A DNA stretch of 64,000 nt from Cercis canadensis (Eukaryota; Streptophyta; Magnoliopsida; Fabales; Fabaceae): positions 212,077-276,076 of the forward strand of contig QAOA01003736.1 in assembly GCA_003255065.1 (NCBI GenBank). Direction: 5' to 3'. Position numbers and translations under genes: made by a program. Position 1 is the stretch's first letter; every line of letters starts with the position of its first letter. Below are positions 40,001 to 53,600 of this stretch, piece by piece. Under the pieces are notes generated by a model, which ran no database searches, was not told the DNA's origin, and saw only the letters and a list, made by a program, of their open reading frames with translations.

Positions 40001-43000
40001 AACTGCAGACACTTGAGAACATAATTCTCTTAATGTCAAAAACACTAGCAAAATTAAAATATACAAACACATCTCCCAATGTCACTTCATTTTAAGAACC
40101 TACTATTGGCATGACTTGTCATCTAACAAAAAGCTGCTTAACGTACTAATTGGAAACTATTTACAGGACATACCCATACTGGTCAAAATATCCACCTCGA
40201 CCTTCAGTTCCAAAATCCTCTCTGAAAACTATCTGCCACAGAACCAACAAAGAAATATTCAAGTTTAAAATGGAGGCAAATTGATGGTTGGTAATGGAGC
40301 AGTTGAATTAGGTAACAATAGATACTTAAGGTGATATTTAGAAATGGCAATGGATTAAAAAAAAAGTTAGGAATTCACAGATATGATGGAATAGACTATG
40401 AATTGTCAAGTCTAATTTATAGTGCCTGCCCTAACTTTAATAATATCACTGAAATTTAACCCCTCACCCAATGTTTAACTTCGCCAAAATAAGCATTCTC
40501 ACCTGTACATTGTCAATGTTGTCACGATTCCAGAGGGGCAAGAAAAAGCGATTTGCAAAACGAAGTACTAACTGCCAAAATAAGTCAAACAAAGAGGAAA
40601 TTAGCAAAGTTTATGAAACAAACAAGTAAGCCATTATAAACACATTTATTACCATATTCTGCACTAGTTCCTTTCCCAAGTAGTGATCAATCCGGTAAAT
40701 CTGTGGCTCATCAAACAACTCTCCAATCTGGGTACTGAGTTGCTCTGCAGATGGGAGATCCCTACCAAAAGGCTTCTCAACAATAATACGTGTCCAACCA
40801 CCAAGATCAGCTATGAAAAGGAAGTACATGCAGCCATCAATAAAGGTAATATGTGATGTTTTGGATTTACAAATTGGGAACCATAAAATGCAAAACAAAT
40901 CAGGAAAAGCTGACACATCAGTATCACAAAAGCTATAGTTTATGTTGTCAGAAGGGAACAGATTATGAAGAAACTTGAAGCCCTCAGGTTGCTAACACTA
41001 GCTATCTAAATACCAATTCATGTTTGTTTCACAATTCTTCGGAGCCATTTTAACACCACAAATATAGGATAGTCACCTTGAATTTTGCAGTGAAGCCAAA
41101 ATCTGAGTGACAAATTTCACCAACTAGAAGCAGATATATGACACACAGTAGTAACTTCAATTTAGCTCCAGTGTTATCAACAAACAAATAAGGCAGAAAG
41201 CAGACATGCAACCTACATTTTGACCTTTTTTCATTTTTTTTTTACATTTTAACTACAAGGAGCAGAGAAGAGCCTAAAGGAGATTCTTAAGTGAAGCATA
41301 AACTAGAAGTTTGGCTGAGCATTACTCCACCTAGAGCTGTTAAGCTAGGCAAAGAAAGCTTCTTTTTCCTTTTCTTTTTTTCTAACCAGCTAATGGTCCC
41401 TTCAAAAATATTTCCAATCAATTTTAGGAATACATACAAACAAATATCAAATAAAGAGAGTAGAAGTTTTTACATTTATTCATGCAGCAAGTCTTTATCA
41501 TCTTGCAAACAGAAGGATATACTGAGGGAGGAAGTGCAAGATAGAAAAGCCTCCGAGATGAACCCTCCACGCTATTTTTCAAAGATTCATGCTCTGAAAT
41601 CTCTTTATCCAACAAGCGAAAACCATCCACAGAATCATAGGAACCACTTACATATTGGATCTAGAAGGAAGAGAGCAAAGGAGAGAGTAGAAGATTAGAA
41701 CAACCTGACGGTGATATTCAGTGGTTAACAATGCAGAGAAACTATAAAAATTATGCAGAAAGGCTGCACTAACCAGTTGCAAAAAGTTTGATACATCATC
41801 CAACCGCTCAGTGGAAGCACCTTTGTCATTAACAAGATAACTGCAACCACAACCAATTTCCTGTTATTTATTCTTGTGAACAGTTGAAACAATCACGGAT
41901 GAAGTACATGAACTAGTAAAATAGCACAAAATCATATTATAAAGCAACTTTGTGAAAAAATCAGCAAGCCTAGTCACAATATAATGATCATAATTACAAA
42001 ATTTACAGAAACTTCTCATTAAATATAAAGATAAGGATCCAGGACATACACTCATGTAATCATCTAGATAATTCAAAGGACACAATTTGAAATGGCAACC
42101 ATGTTTTATTTACATATAATTAACACAGACAATTGCGTAGGAGAAAGTACTTGTTACTTTTTTGGTAATCTTGGGAAAACGGAAAATAGGTTTTGCAAAC
42201 AGTAATATAACTCACCTTTGAATGCGGTTTCTCAATTCATCATCAGAAATTTTTGTCCTTGCATAGCCAAAAATGCGCACTTCATCTGGTGGTAGGAATC
42301 CCTGCAAATAAAGCCACCAATAGCTTGAAAAATTAACACTAGTTCTTGGTTCCTTGAAGATGAACAGAACAANCATCTAGATAATTCAAAGGACACAATT
42401 TGAAATGGCAACCATGTTTTATTTACATATAATTAACACAGACAATTGTGTAGGAGAAAGTACTTGTTACTTTTTTGGTAATCTTGGGAAAACGGAAAAT
42501 AGGTTTTGCAAACAGTAATATAACTCACCTTTGAATGCGGTTTCTCAATTCATCATCAGAAATTTTTGTCCTTGCATAGCCAAAAATGCGCACTTCATCT
42601 GGTGGTAGGAATCCCTGCAAATAAAGCCACCAATAGCTTGAAAAATTAACACTAGTTCTTGGTTCCTTGAAGATGAACAGAACAATATTAGAAAAAAATT
42701 CTATTTAATTTTCCATGAAAAAGTGGACTAAGGAATTGATCATGCCAGATAAGCCTGTAGTAAAAATGACTAGCAAGAAAGTTTTAACTAGTCCTGTGTT
42801 CCTTAAAAGAAAAACTAAAGCCTATCTGGGAAACTTTAGGTAATATTCCAAGGATTGAAAAGAGAAAGAAACTAGAAATAGATGATTAATGTCAAATAAG
42901 CATCCAAAAAACAAAATACTGTATAGTAGCATGGGTACTTGATCAGAATCACAACACTCTAAAATACATTAAGCTATTGGTTCCATCAATAGATTCATGA

Positions 43001-43240
43001 TAATGAAACACTAATCAACATGATCAACAAAAACTTGGATATCAACATAAATTGATGGCCATAGACCTGGCGATATAGGTTGAAAAGTGCTGGGAATGTC
43101 TTCTTCTTAGCAAGGTCACCAGAAGCACCAAGCACAATAATGGAGAGAGACCCAGTTTCAGGCACATTCTCGATTTCACTTACAACAGAATCACTTCTTA
43201 AGTTAGATCTTTTTTCAATGGACCAATCACCTGATCCCAT
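37024..43240 (-). CDS. G6PD: Cytosolic glucose-6-phosphate 1-dehydrogenase
   Basis: Committed step of the oxidative pentose phosphate pathway, oxidising glucose 6-phosphate with NADP. Fifteen exons: 43240-43067, 42614-42529, 41840-41774, 41660-41474, 40810-40653, 40571-40503, 40232-40174, 39914-39878, 39517-39446, 39147-39000, 38780-38685, 38141-38071, 37603-37488, 37319-37274 and 37191-37024. They join in frame to 517 residues, the cytosolic-isoform length. The NADP fold is [14 protein letters not shown] (GASGDLA at residues 38-44) and the active-site signature is RIDHYLGKE at 211-219. There is no plastid transit peptide or regulatory cysteine region, so it resembles Arabidopsis G6PD5/6. Exon 2 occurs twice, at 42529-42614 and 42216-42301, because of an assembly duplication. 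Using both copies would add 86 bases and shift the frame, so only one belongs. Either copy works. Confidence 0.96.
42061..42685. repeat. 312-base direct duplication around single N, duplicating G6PDH exon 2
   Basis: Bases 42061-42372 and 42374-42685 are direct copies with about one difference (AATTGCGTAG against AATTGTGTAG), separated by one N at 42373. The unit contains the complete 86-base second coding exon of the G6PDH gene with both splice sites. The N, the near identity and the frame conflict all point to unmerged contig ends rather than a real exon duplication. Confidence 0.92.
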
Positions 43241-44258
43241 CTTCTGAACAGCACTGCAAAGCTAGGACTATTCCCAATTTATTTGTATGGCTCACTGCAG
43301 TATATGTTTTAAAATATAAATCAGAAATAAGTGAATGAGAGCATGTAAAATAGATGATAATGATGGTGATTTCTCATACAACTACAGGGATAACATTATT
43401 TCCCATTACAGAGTAACAACAAGTTGGGAAATCATACAACTAGCTCAACAAATTGAATTAAATCATCTCAAATTTCATCAACGGTCAGAATATCAATTTC
43501 ATGCTGTAATCCATCAAACGATCCAAATACAGTACTTTTTTATTGTATGAACAAAGAAATTTTCTAATAAATCTCAATTTCAGACCACTAAAAAAAGAAA
43601 CTCAACGCATAATCCTGATATAAAAACAACCAATGATCACCTCAGAAAGATAAACTACTAGTAAGTAGACTGATGACTATAGAAAGCCATCCACAAGTTT
43701 GCAACAGGACAATTCCAAAAAAACAGAAGTATACGTAGACACAAAACATACTGCAAACAAATTATATGAAAAGAAAGAGGACGACCCAAGAATTAAACTT
43801 TGCAACTAGACAAATTGATGCAGATTATCCTTGCATGGATCTAAAATTGATCAGAGATCATATTAAGTAAATAGATCAAACGTCACAATTAAAGTGAAAG
43901 CAAAAGATATTCCAAAAAACACAGCCACCCAGAAACGACAATAACTTAGTTTGACACACTGATTCATACTAGAGCATAAGGAAGGACCAGAAAGATAAAG
44001 AGAAATAGTTATACATAGTGATGCAAATTTAATGGTGGTAGTACCTGTTTGATGAAAATTTTGGAGCAGAAGACGAGGATCAGTGGTTGAGGGGTCCTTT
44101 TATGGTTTGAAAACAATTTGCTTCTTTCTTCGTTCACCAACTTTCTCTTTCAGTCATTGGCTCTTACCGGTTAGACCCCATAGTCGATAACAGTCGACGG
44201 ATACTGGTAAATTTTCGCTTTCCAGTTTCCTCTGTATTTTCCCTTATTTATGTTTATA
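43241..44258 (-). promoter_or_regulatory. G6PDH 5' UTR intron, non-coding exon and TATA box
   Basis: Upstream of the G6PDH start codon an acceptor (CTAGCTTTGCAG) ends near 43254, and a donor (CAAACAG then GTACTACC) lies at 44044-44045. This implies a 790-base intron in the 5' UTR and a first non-coding exon from about 44045 to 44225. A TATAAA element lies at 44253-44258 on the minus strand, at a suitable distance. The open frames inside the intron have no coding character. Confidence 0.5.
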
Positions 44259-44598
44259 CCCCGCGTTTTGTACATATTCATGGTTGAGTTATTCGGGTTT
44301 AATAATAAATAGTACTTTTCGTGATACGGATAACTTTAATTTACTCGAAAATCGAAAGAATTATAGAACACCCATAATGAAAAGTCAACTGGGGCAAGAA
44401 AATTGACGGATCATGAATCATGATGAAATATCAGGCTTTTTATGTGAGAAATATTGGGCCTTTCTTCGGCTAAATATTAGGCATTTCCTTAATTAATGCT
44501 AACGTAAGAATGGGATCTATATCTTTTCATCTTATTGGAAATTTATAACTTTTTGGTTATTATAATAATTTTTTAACACATTTGAACGTGAAACCTAA

Positions 44599-45201
44599 GG
44601 GTTTGTTTGAGAGTTAAAATTAAGGAAAAATGAGAGAAAAGGAAATGAGTAAATGTGTCTATCCCCTTGTTTAAGAGTTCAAGATTAAAAAGTAAAGAAA
44701 ATTAATGGGTAATCTCAAACTCTTGCATTCTTTTTTTGCCTCACTTTTGTGTTCTTCTAATTTGAGAGGTTTAGAGAGAAAAAATAATAGTTTACTATTA
44801 TACCTCTATTTATTTCTTCAAATTCTTTTTTAAATACTATTTAGATAACATTATTAAATCTTATATTAAATATATTTACTTTATAAATAAATAAAAAATT
44901 ATAAATTTTTTATTTCTTTCTTTTCCTTTCCTCTATTTTTGGGCCTTTTGACACAAATATTACATTTTGCAAAAGTATTTACCTAAATATTACAACTTTC
45001 AAACTATTTACACAAATATTACACTTTTTAAAAATTCAAAAATTTAAAAAAAAAAAAAAAAGATTTTCAGACACGTGGGTNGCTCATTTTAATCATCCAA
45101 ACAAATAAGAGGAAAATCTTTCCCCTTCCCTTCCTTTTCTTTCCCTCCTTTTCCTCTCATCTTCTCTCCTCTTCCCTTCAAAAAAACTCTCAAATAGACC
45201 C
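44599..45201. mobile_element. MITE-like element with 17-base terminal inverted repeats
   Basis: The left end GGGTTTGTTTGAGAGTT at 44599-44615 matches the reverse complement of the right end at 45185-45201 (GGGTCTATTTGAGAGTT) at 15 of 17 positions. The element is about 600 bases, AT-rich and non-coding, with purine-rich subterminal sequence on each side, as in miniature inverted-repeat elements. The flanks are TAA on the left and TAC on the right, so a TWA-type target duplication (PIF/Harbinger) is possible but imperfect. The GGG start with a GTTTG-like word resembles Tourist-type ends. It contains an N at 45081, so its inner length is uncertain. Confidence 0.65.
44953..45035. repeat. Imperfect tandem repeat, about 30-base unit
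   Basis: Three units begin with (C/T)AAATATTAC at about 44954, 44984 and 45013, each followed by a TTT-rich stretch and a TATTTAC-like end. It lies within the MITE-like element, and the divergence between units suggests age. Confidence 0.6.
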
Positions 45202-45900
45202 TACAAGTAAAGTAATTAAAAAAATATTCTTTTATTTTTAATGAATGATATACCAAAATTTGTCTAAAATATAAACTATTTTTGCATGTCTAAAAGTTAT
45301 GTTATTCACACCTCTAATTAGCTAATTATAATTTTCTTCTATATTTTTATGTATGGAAATATTTAAAAAAATAATTGGCCATAATTTTGTATTCCAATAC
45401 AAAATTTTCAAGTTTAAGAACACCATTTTACCACCAAGTCACAATTGTTTGGTCTGCATGATAATATTTAAATTTACGTGACTAACATTTAATTTTTTTT
45501 TTGTACCATTTATAGTCCTACACTTATACACCTAATTATACAAGCATCATTTTAAAAAGAAAAATTGACCAAGTCTGATAAAAATAAAATAAAAAAAGAC
45601 ATATTACCTACCGAATCTTTGATGAAATTTAATCAAAATGACAAGATTTTTAACTTTTTATTTTGCTGAATTACCAGGAAAAACATTTATTTCTTGTTGT
45701 GGTAAGGTGGAAGTAAACTGAAAATAATGTGTGTTTAATGTTTGTTTTTAAAAAATTTCTTGTATCAAAGTAATTGTAAAGTAATTTTCATCATCTCAAG
45801 TTTTTTACTGTTTATTTATCACTTTTCCATTATTACCTCAACCAAAATCACCATAAAATGGACAATCATTTGTAAAGATGGAATTTTTAAGCAAAATATC

Positions 45901-45951
45901 AAACATCGCATATATATATATATTTNAAACATCGCATATATATATTTATTT
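45901..45951. repeat. Short direct duplication around single N (assembly join)
   Basis: AAACATCGCATATATATATA is found at 45901 and again right after the N at 45926. The break falls in a TA run, and the two sides differ mainly in TA-repeat length. Confidence 0.8.
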
Positions 45952-46705
45952 AAAAAATATTATAACTAGTTAATCATACAACAAACTTCCAACAACAAAA
46001 GAAAATTATTCAAATTATAAGTCACTGTCATACAAATGAGCATTTACTTAGCAAAATTTAGAAAGAGAAAAAATATTTTTTTTTGTTTTGAANATTTTTT
46101 TTGTTTTAAACGATAAGGATATTATCGAATAAAATTTTGTACATTAAAACTAAGTTCTTCTCGAGATAATTTTAATAGCGCATCCCCAAACCAGCTTAGT
46201 ACATTTAAAGGAAAAATTATTCTTAGTGCTAGCCTCATAATTAAAACTTTGACTAGTTTATATGAATCTATTACATTATTATCATCAAACTAAACCTTTG
46301 AGAGCAGAAAAAAAGTTTAAACATTACAAACATGGCAAGTAATAAAAGAAAAAAAGTTAATTAGATGAACATTATATTTGATTATGAAATAATATTTAGA
46401 GCATGAGGAACCAAACAGAAAATAAGGAAGATGAGTGGCTCCATGTAAAATACAGTAAGCTATGGGAAATACCTTATTTACGAATATATATTATAGAGAG
46501 ATTCGCTTTCAATTTCAGTTTTCAGTATCACTGATGGCATATTTGGCGAATTAGTTCATTTGATCCAAAGTGTGACCAACCAAATTTACCCACATTGTTC
46601 CATTAAATAAAAATAAAAAATAAAATTACCGACATTGGTGGGCGTTGAAAGTCTTGAAACGAGCTGATCCGGTAGCCGTCTCACCAAACCACTGGCCCAT
46701 CACTG

Positions 46706-46735
46706 CTAAATAAATATAAATATAAATATAAATAT
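46706..46735. repeat. (AAATAT)n microsatellite
   Basis: About four copies of AAATAT in tandem in intergenic DNA. It is a simple repeat with no visible function. Confidence 0.75.
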
Positions 46736-47351
46736 CTAATATCATGCGGGGCCACAAGATTTCTATGGGTCGTCATTGGACCAGCCCAGATATATAGTCC
46801 ATCCGACAGAGCATGGTGGATGTTTAAAATAATAATAATAATTAATTTAAAAATAGTAGCAGCCTTCCTTTATTAAATTATTTTGAAAATCTTATTTATT
46901 ATCAAATTAAACTAACGTGAGTAAAGAATTACTAAAAAACTAAGTTCTATTCTCCTTCTCTTTTTCTTTCTCCCTCTAACTTTCTTTTGCGTTTTGTGCG
47001 TTTATTCTTCAACAGAAATAAGAAAAAAAATTATTCAAAGAAAACGAAAATATTGCATTGTTATTCTCTAGCATGCCAAGTTTGAAAAAAGAAATAGCAT
47101 CGACTATGTGAGCAGATGTTTAATCAATCCAGTTATAAATAATGTTTAATAAAAAACTTTAAAACTATACAACTTAAGCACATCAATTATTAATTATGTT
47201 ATTTTAAAATCTCATCTGCTAGTCAATTAAACTTAGTGGTTAGTTATGTCTAGTTAGCTAAAAAAAAAAATTATATCTATATATAAGAAAAGATTCCAAT
47301 TAATTGTCAAGTGAAGTATGTTAATGCATTTGTTTGTATCTCTCCTTAAAA

Positions 47352-47909
47352 TTAAGGCTTAATTGCAATTTTAATTATTTTATTTTAATAACATAATTTT
47401 TTTGGTTTCTCTTGTTTAAAAATGAATAATTTAGTATTTTTATATTCATAAATGTACAATTTTTATCATTATCTCTTTGAGCCAAAAAAATTTAAGTTTA
47501 GTTCAAAATGTAAAATTCTCTGATTCATAATCCCACTATTCAGATTGAAAAATTACATTTTGCGAATCTCTTTACAAAATTTCAGCTCGATCCAACAGTA
47601 GGACTCAGCCCAAAATATAAAAACTAGTAGTTTTCATTTAACCATATATATAGATTTATTTATCGTTAAATCAAACAAAAATTTTATGAGAATATTCACA
47701 AGATGTAACTTTTCAATATAAATGGTAAAACTATGAATCAGATAATTTGATGTCTTGAACTAGACTTAAGAAATTTTAACTCAAAGATGAAAAGACCAAA
47801 ATTATATATTTTGTGACTATAAAGGGATTAAATTGCTTATTTTTAAATAAGATGAACTAAAAGTTTAAATTATTAAAATAAAAGAGACAAAAATTAGAGT
47901 TAACCCTAA
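47352..47909. mobile_element. Fold-back element with arms of about 260 bases
   Basis: Reading 47352 rightward and 47909 leftward (complemented) gives clearly related sequences for about 260 bases on each side. Shared words include TTTTATTTTAATAA, TTTAAAAATAA/GAA, ATCTTTGAG/CTCTTTGAG, AAGTTTAGTTCAA/AAGTCTAGTTCAA, TCTGATTCATA and ATTGAAAAATTACAT/ATTGAAAAGTTACAT. I judge identity at about 70 percent. The centre lies near 47600-47660. The ends read TTAAGGCTTAAT and TTAGGGTTAACT. No coding sequence is present. This is the structure of a fold-back or long-TIR MITE, old enough to have diverged. I could not identify a target-site duplication with confidence. Confidence 0.75.
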
Positions 47910-50634
47910 AATCAATTGTCGGTGACAATTGCTGAAGTCACCTGACCGAGGAAAGAAAAAAAAAAAAACTCAAAGTGCTTACACTGCTTTTCTTGTCTCA
48001 TCATATGGTCCCAAGCTATTTTGATGGATATCTTATCAGAGTTTTATTGGATAAACTTGGGAAGAATATCATAAAAGAAATTAAAATATAAAATCTGCAT
48101 AAACTAATCAGGCATATGCCGATATGCGTATGACCGATTCTAAAGAAAACACGAAAAAAAATAAAAATACATATCGTAAATGATTAATCGATAGTGAAAC
48201 TGAAAACAATTGTTAACCAAAACTCTTGAAAGCGGCACCTTCTAGAAAAATAAAGAAACAAAGAAATTCAAATAACTTATATATTCATGTGACACGTACG
48301 TGAGTAAGGTGTTGAAATTGAAAGGCAATGCTTTGTCTTCACAATATTATTTTCTTGATTAGCCAATCACATGCGTCATTACGTGCATAAAGCAGGTTTG
48401 AAATTGAAGGTAAGAAGTCTTGTAATTTTGTTAAAATTGCGTAGTATGTATTATAAGAGGATATATCACTTTATTATGTAGCCTCCCACAAATTAAAAAT
48501 GTATATAAAAGTGACTTACTAAACCGTGAACATATAAATTTGTTATAGATATAGACAATTGGAAATGTTTTATTTTCTTTTAATATAATTTATGCTAATC
48601 AAGGGTCTAACAAAACAATTATATTTGTAATGTACAAGAAGAAGAACAACAAAATTTTTTAATATTTTAAACTACGATTTTAAATTTAAATATAAAATTT
48701 ATAAATTTTAAAAATAACTTAAATATCACTCAACTTAACTTAAATAATTTGGTAGAAGACCAATAATTGCTCTCTCTCACATAGGCAGAATAAAAAGCAT
48801 GTGATGAGACAACATGGGTACATGAGTAGAAAGGGGAAATAAATGATAGTTTATTGATGGAAATTAAGGCATGAGGCCCATGACCTGTAAAAAAGTAGTA
48901 AAATAATAAACCATATTATGATATCCTATAATAAACTTTATAACTAATATTAAAAAAAAAAGAAATAAATAAACTTTATAACTATACAACCACTAAGGCA
49001 GGTGATGAAGTTGTTAGTTATAAGATCAGGTTGAAGTTAAGTTACCTAACTTTTTTATAGTCATTCAACAATTTCTTTTAGCTTCATATTGATTGTGTGA
49101 AGAAGAGTTGGTTAATAACTAACTACATTGGCCAACAGCATAAAACTATAAAGGGATAATATTGCCATTTTTGCATTTCCGGGTTTCTGCTCATCCTATT
49201 CAATAGAGACTAGTTAAACTTTTGCAAATGGATTTATTTATCTCTCTTCTATTGATTGTCACTGGTCTTTCAATTTATGTAAATATTTTTTTTTTCTCTC
49301 TTTGGAAAAAATAGTGTAGCATTTTTATCAATCATAAATTAGTACTTTTTTTTTTATTATATTAGTATAAAAGTGCATAATAAATCGAAGGATCATGCAA
49401 AGAAAATTGAAACTAAGTCCACTTATAAATTTTGAATATACATTAAATTATAATAATTAAAACAAAGGGGCAAAAATAAGTTTTAATTGATAGGGAAAAA
49501 TATTAGAAGTATATTTTTTAACTCTTAATTTAAATAAGAAATTTCAACTTGAAATCTTACAAAAGGGTGACATGACACTTTGCTAAGTCACTTTAGTCAA
49601 TAATTCATTTTCCAAGCTCAATAGTAGAAGTTCTATGAGATAGACCCCTCTCTCCCTCCTCTCAATTTTTAATTTAGAAGTTTTTATTGGCATAATTGCA
49701 TAACCACTAGGAATAAAAAAGATAAATGGGATTATAGTATTCCAAATTGTGCTGAAATCAACTCAGACTTTATTTGCGTATCTAATCCAATTTTATTTAG
49801 TCATAGGAAGGGGACCAATTCATAATTACCAAAATGGGGCAAAGGGCTTGTTGCAGCAATAGTCTAAAAGTGTTAGTTTAGTGGATGGTTCAGGGTTACA
49901 ATTTTACATATAACCATTTATCTTGGATTACGATGTTTCTCTACTTGTAGTTTTGGGGTTTAGAGGGTTGGGGAGGTTCATCATTTCTTTCTACTGTACC
50001 CAGGTGGGTGGTAATGCCATAGTTTAATTTTCTTTTTCGAGAGTACTTGCTTAGGAAGATTTTGAGTAGTTGCATAACAGATTGACTGATAATGTGCATA
50101 GATAGGTAGCTATAACGATGAATAAAATTCCTAATTCCCTCTCATGATGTATTTGAGTTCTAACAACTAAAGAGAGCACTTCCATCATAACATTGATGGC
50201 CGCAATTTCTGCATTCCCTTCTGGATTAAAACAAACCTCTTTAACATTTAATCAACCAGAAATAAGAGAGAAAAGCAAAGGCTATAGAACATTATCTACA
50301 AATTCACCACACATAGAAGATTGGGGAGAGAAGAAATAAGAGAGAAAAGCAACTATACTGCACTCTTCTGAACTTATCATGATACACAGAATTAAGATTC
50401 ATTTACTAATTTCCACTACATAAACAACCTTGACACATGATAAAATTAGCTGCGAGAAGAGTCACCACATTGAACCATTTATACATCACATATAGAGCAC
50501 TAGTGAAGATCTCCTGCAACAACAATGACTGAAACTCCGAATCACTGATCAAATGCAAGAGATGTAAAAGAGGGAGGGAAGAAATGCAAGAGATGTATAG
50601 AAGTACAAAGATCTCACCTCAGAGAAAAGTGACA

Positions 50635-53600
50635 TCACATTTTTAGCCATTTTGGTTTAACAAGCTTTTTCTCAACAGGCTTACGTTCTTCAACCGCAGG
50701 GGGTTGTATTGTGGCTATTGCCGCATCAGGCTCTGGAGCAGACTGTACGGGCTCAGATTGCTCGCCCTGCTCATTAGCAATATCCAAATCCTTCAAAGAC
50801 ATTATCTCTTCTCGAAGGAAAGGGCCAACATGGTCAGCTGCAGTATTATCACCTAAAAATCCCATCAAAACTAAGGAAGGTTAATATATTAGAATGCAAG
50901 TCCTTGCTAACTCCCTAACAAAGTGAGTGAAACAATTAACCACCGTCTCTGTAGTAGCATAACTAGTACGAGACATTAACGTTGATGTATAATGTTGTAA
51001 ATAATTGAAGGTAGTGTCATCTAACTACATGTGCCTCTCATAGAAAGCCTAATAAACAATGTGAATAAAAAATTCACATTTTTATGTGATTTTTTTTATT
51101 AAACATTTAAGTGACTCAGATCATCCTTGTGATGAAAATTACGAACATTTTTTACATTTAAACGAGTAAAATCCTCTTCTAAAATACTTAAAGCTCTCAA
51201 TAGCTTACAAATGAAAGCAATTTTCCTAAACCATCCTCAAGTTGAGATACTGAACTCCACTCTATTCTACTAAGGCTCAAAGTCAACTATGCAAAATCAA
51301 AATCTACTATCAACTATGTTTTCTTAATTTTGACAAAGGACTGTCCTGTATTGCAGAGAAACCATGGAATTAATTGAGAAAAAAAAAAAAAAAAGATTAA
51401 GGGGGTTCAGTTGTAAGCTATTCAATGACATAGGCTGAAAGAGTTGTTCAGTAGCTTCATTGGAACACAATATATGTTCATGCCATGATCAAGGTGTTAC
51501 TCAAACAAACAATCAACCACCTAGTAAGCACAGTAACCATACTAAGACAAGAAAAAAATGAGCTAGTTTCCAAAACAACTGTCCTAGCTAGTCTTACAAT
51601 CCCATAGTGGGAAAAAGGCATCATGGTAAAATCACAAAGAGCTACAGTAAGACATGTTCTGCAAAAATATTCCTCTGACAGCAGAACTCACCTCTGGGAA
51701 CATCATAAGAGAAGTACACAATGGCACCAGGACAAAAGCCAGCAGTATAAAAATCCTGAGACATATCTTTGATTTGCTTCTTAGGTGGAGTAGTATCTGC
51801 AACATAAATATCAAACCATCTCCAAAATGATTTTCTTGACCTTAGAATCCTTATCAAAAACTTCTGATCATATACAAGATATGAAAATGCTTACAAATAT
51901 AAAAGGGCAGCTCAGGTTGTGCAATCACTTTAATGAGGAGATCAATCAAATTCTGGATGGTTTCTGATGGGTGAAATTTAGCCTCTAACGTGTGATTATC
52001 AGGGAAGCGAACTCTAATTACAGCCTGCAAACAAGATCAAAACAACTTGAAATATAAGTTCACCCCTTAATGGTCTAGTTCAAATTTTAGCATTCATGAA
52101 AATTTTACCATTCTTCTAAAACACAACAAATATGTAACTGTGGCAGCAATTTAAAGGACAAGAATCACAATTTTTAAAAAGATAAATAAATAAAGAATCA
52201 GCTAGCCATTACTTTTGTCATTCTGGACCTACGAGCTGCCTCTTCTGCTTCTCGGATTTTTCGAGTCTTCAAGAATTTATCCGAAGATTTTGCACCTAAC
52301 CAATACATTGAATTTCAATATCATGAAGAAAGGAACGTTATGTTCTTTGTGCATGTACCCCATAGCTAACACAATTCTGTTTCATATCTCCCTTTTATTC
52401 AGTATTATTATCCATCAATTGCAGACATAAATATGAATGCGTGCATATACTTAATTGCAGTAAAGAACTCCAAGAAGTGGGAAAAAAAGTATGTTTGACA
52501 GTCCTTTGCAATAGACATAGCATGCAGTAGGATATGCAACCTATAACCTATCTAACAGTGCCAAAATAATCAATGGCTTAACAACCACCAAACAGCAACT
52601 CACTTCTTGACTCGACGAACTTATTAGGATCATTTTACCTTCCTTTTTAGTTGCCATAAGCCGGTAATAATCTTCAGCAGAAAACTCATAGAAGTCATCA
52701 CTCTCCTCTGCTCCCAAATACAAAGAATAAGAGATAAGATTTTAATCAGGATACTTGAGACAGATTATATATAGAGATATTGATAATGTAAATTTTAAAT
52801 GTGCACTTTTCATGGCAGTAAAATTCTAATTTGCTATTACCATTGTTTGATGGAGTATCTGGTGATGGAGAGAGTGCTAATGTTTCAAATACATGGATCT
52901 CTCGTCCAAACCTTTCCCTGAGAGCTGCAAGCTTAGCCTGTGCCATAAAAAACAGTAGTAAGAAAAATGTCTAGCAAGCAATGAGGCATCATTGAAATAA
53001 AGAGCCACTCTGAAAGTGCAAGGACAGTAAACTGGACCCAGGAAAAGTTGGTAGCAATATAAATAACTAAAATACACATCTGCTTAGGTGTAGCATCCAT
53101 GATTAAAAGACTTAAGTTAATGAACATTTTGGAGGATGCGAGCAGTCTCGTATGAATATCTTATTTTAATGTAATATGACCAATTACAATAAAAAATAAC
53201 ATCCTATTTTCGTACTGCTACTGAATATAGGAAGAAACCTATAAATCACTAATTGTTTCTACCACTAACAAAGGATACAATAAGCCTGTCCCTAATCAGA
53301 TTTGAACATACAATATTACTTATTGACATCAGTTAGAAAAAAGGCAGTTTCAATTTTGCCTCTTCTCATGATACCTAATAGAAACGGCATGATACATCCA
53401 GGACTTTCAAAGAATGTAGAATCTAAATGGAAAGACAAGGCATGTGGAAGGCGCTAGAAAGAGTATTGTACATTAATTTGTTGAAAAAATCAAACAGGAT
53501 TAGAAGCAAAAGGCTAAATAGAACTAATAATTTCCAGTTTACAGGCATAATTAACTAGATGTATTAAACGACATTGATGCAACTTGAGAGGGTTTGAACT

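Larger units (their letters stand above)
44259..50634. other. Gene-free AT-rich intergenic region
   Basis: More than 6 kb without a supportable coding sequence. It contains a MITE-like element (44599-45201), an imperfect short tandem repeat within it, single Ns at 45081, 45926 and 46093, an AAATAT repeat near 46706-46735, and a fold-back element (47352-47909). No transposase or reverse-transcriptase coding sequence is visible. The last few hundred bases should be the 3' UTR of the PUX1-like gene. Confidence 0.6.

Noticed and set aside
42216..42614. Genuine tandem exon duplication or mutually exclusive exons in G6PDH
   Set aside because: The two copies include identical intron sequence, abut a single N and differ at about one base, which fits an assembly overlap much better.
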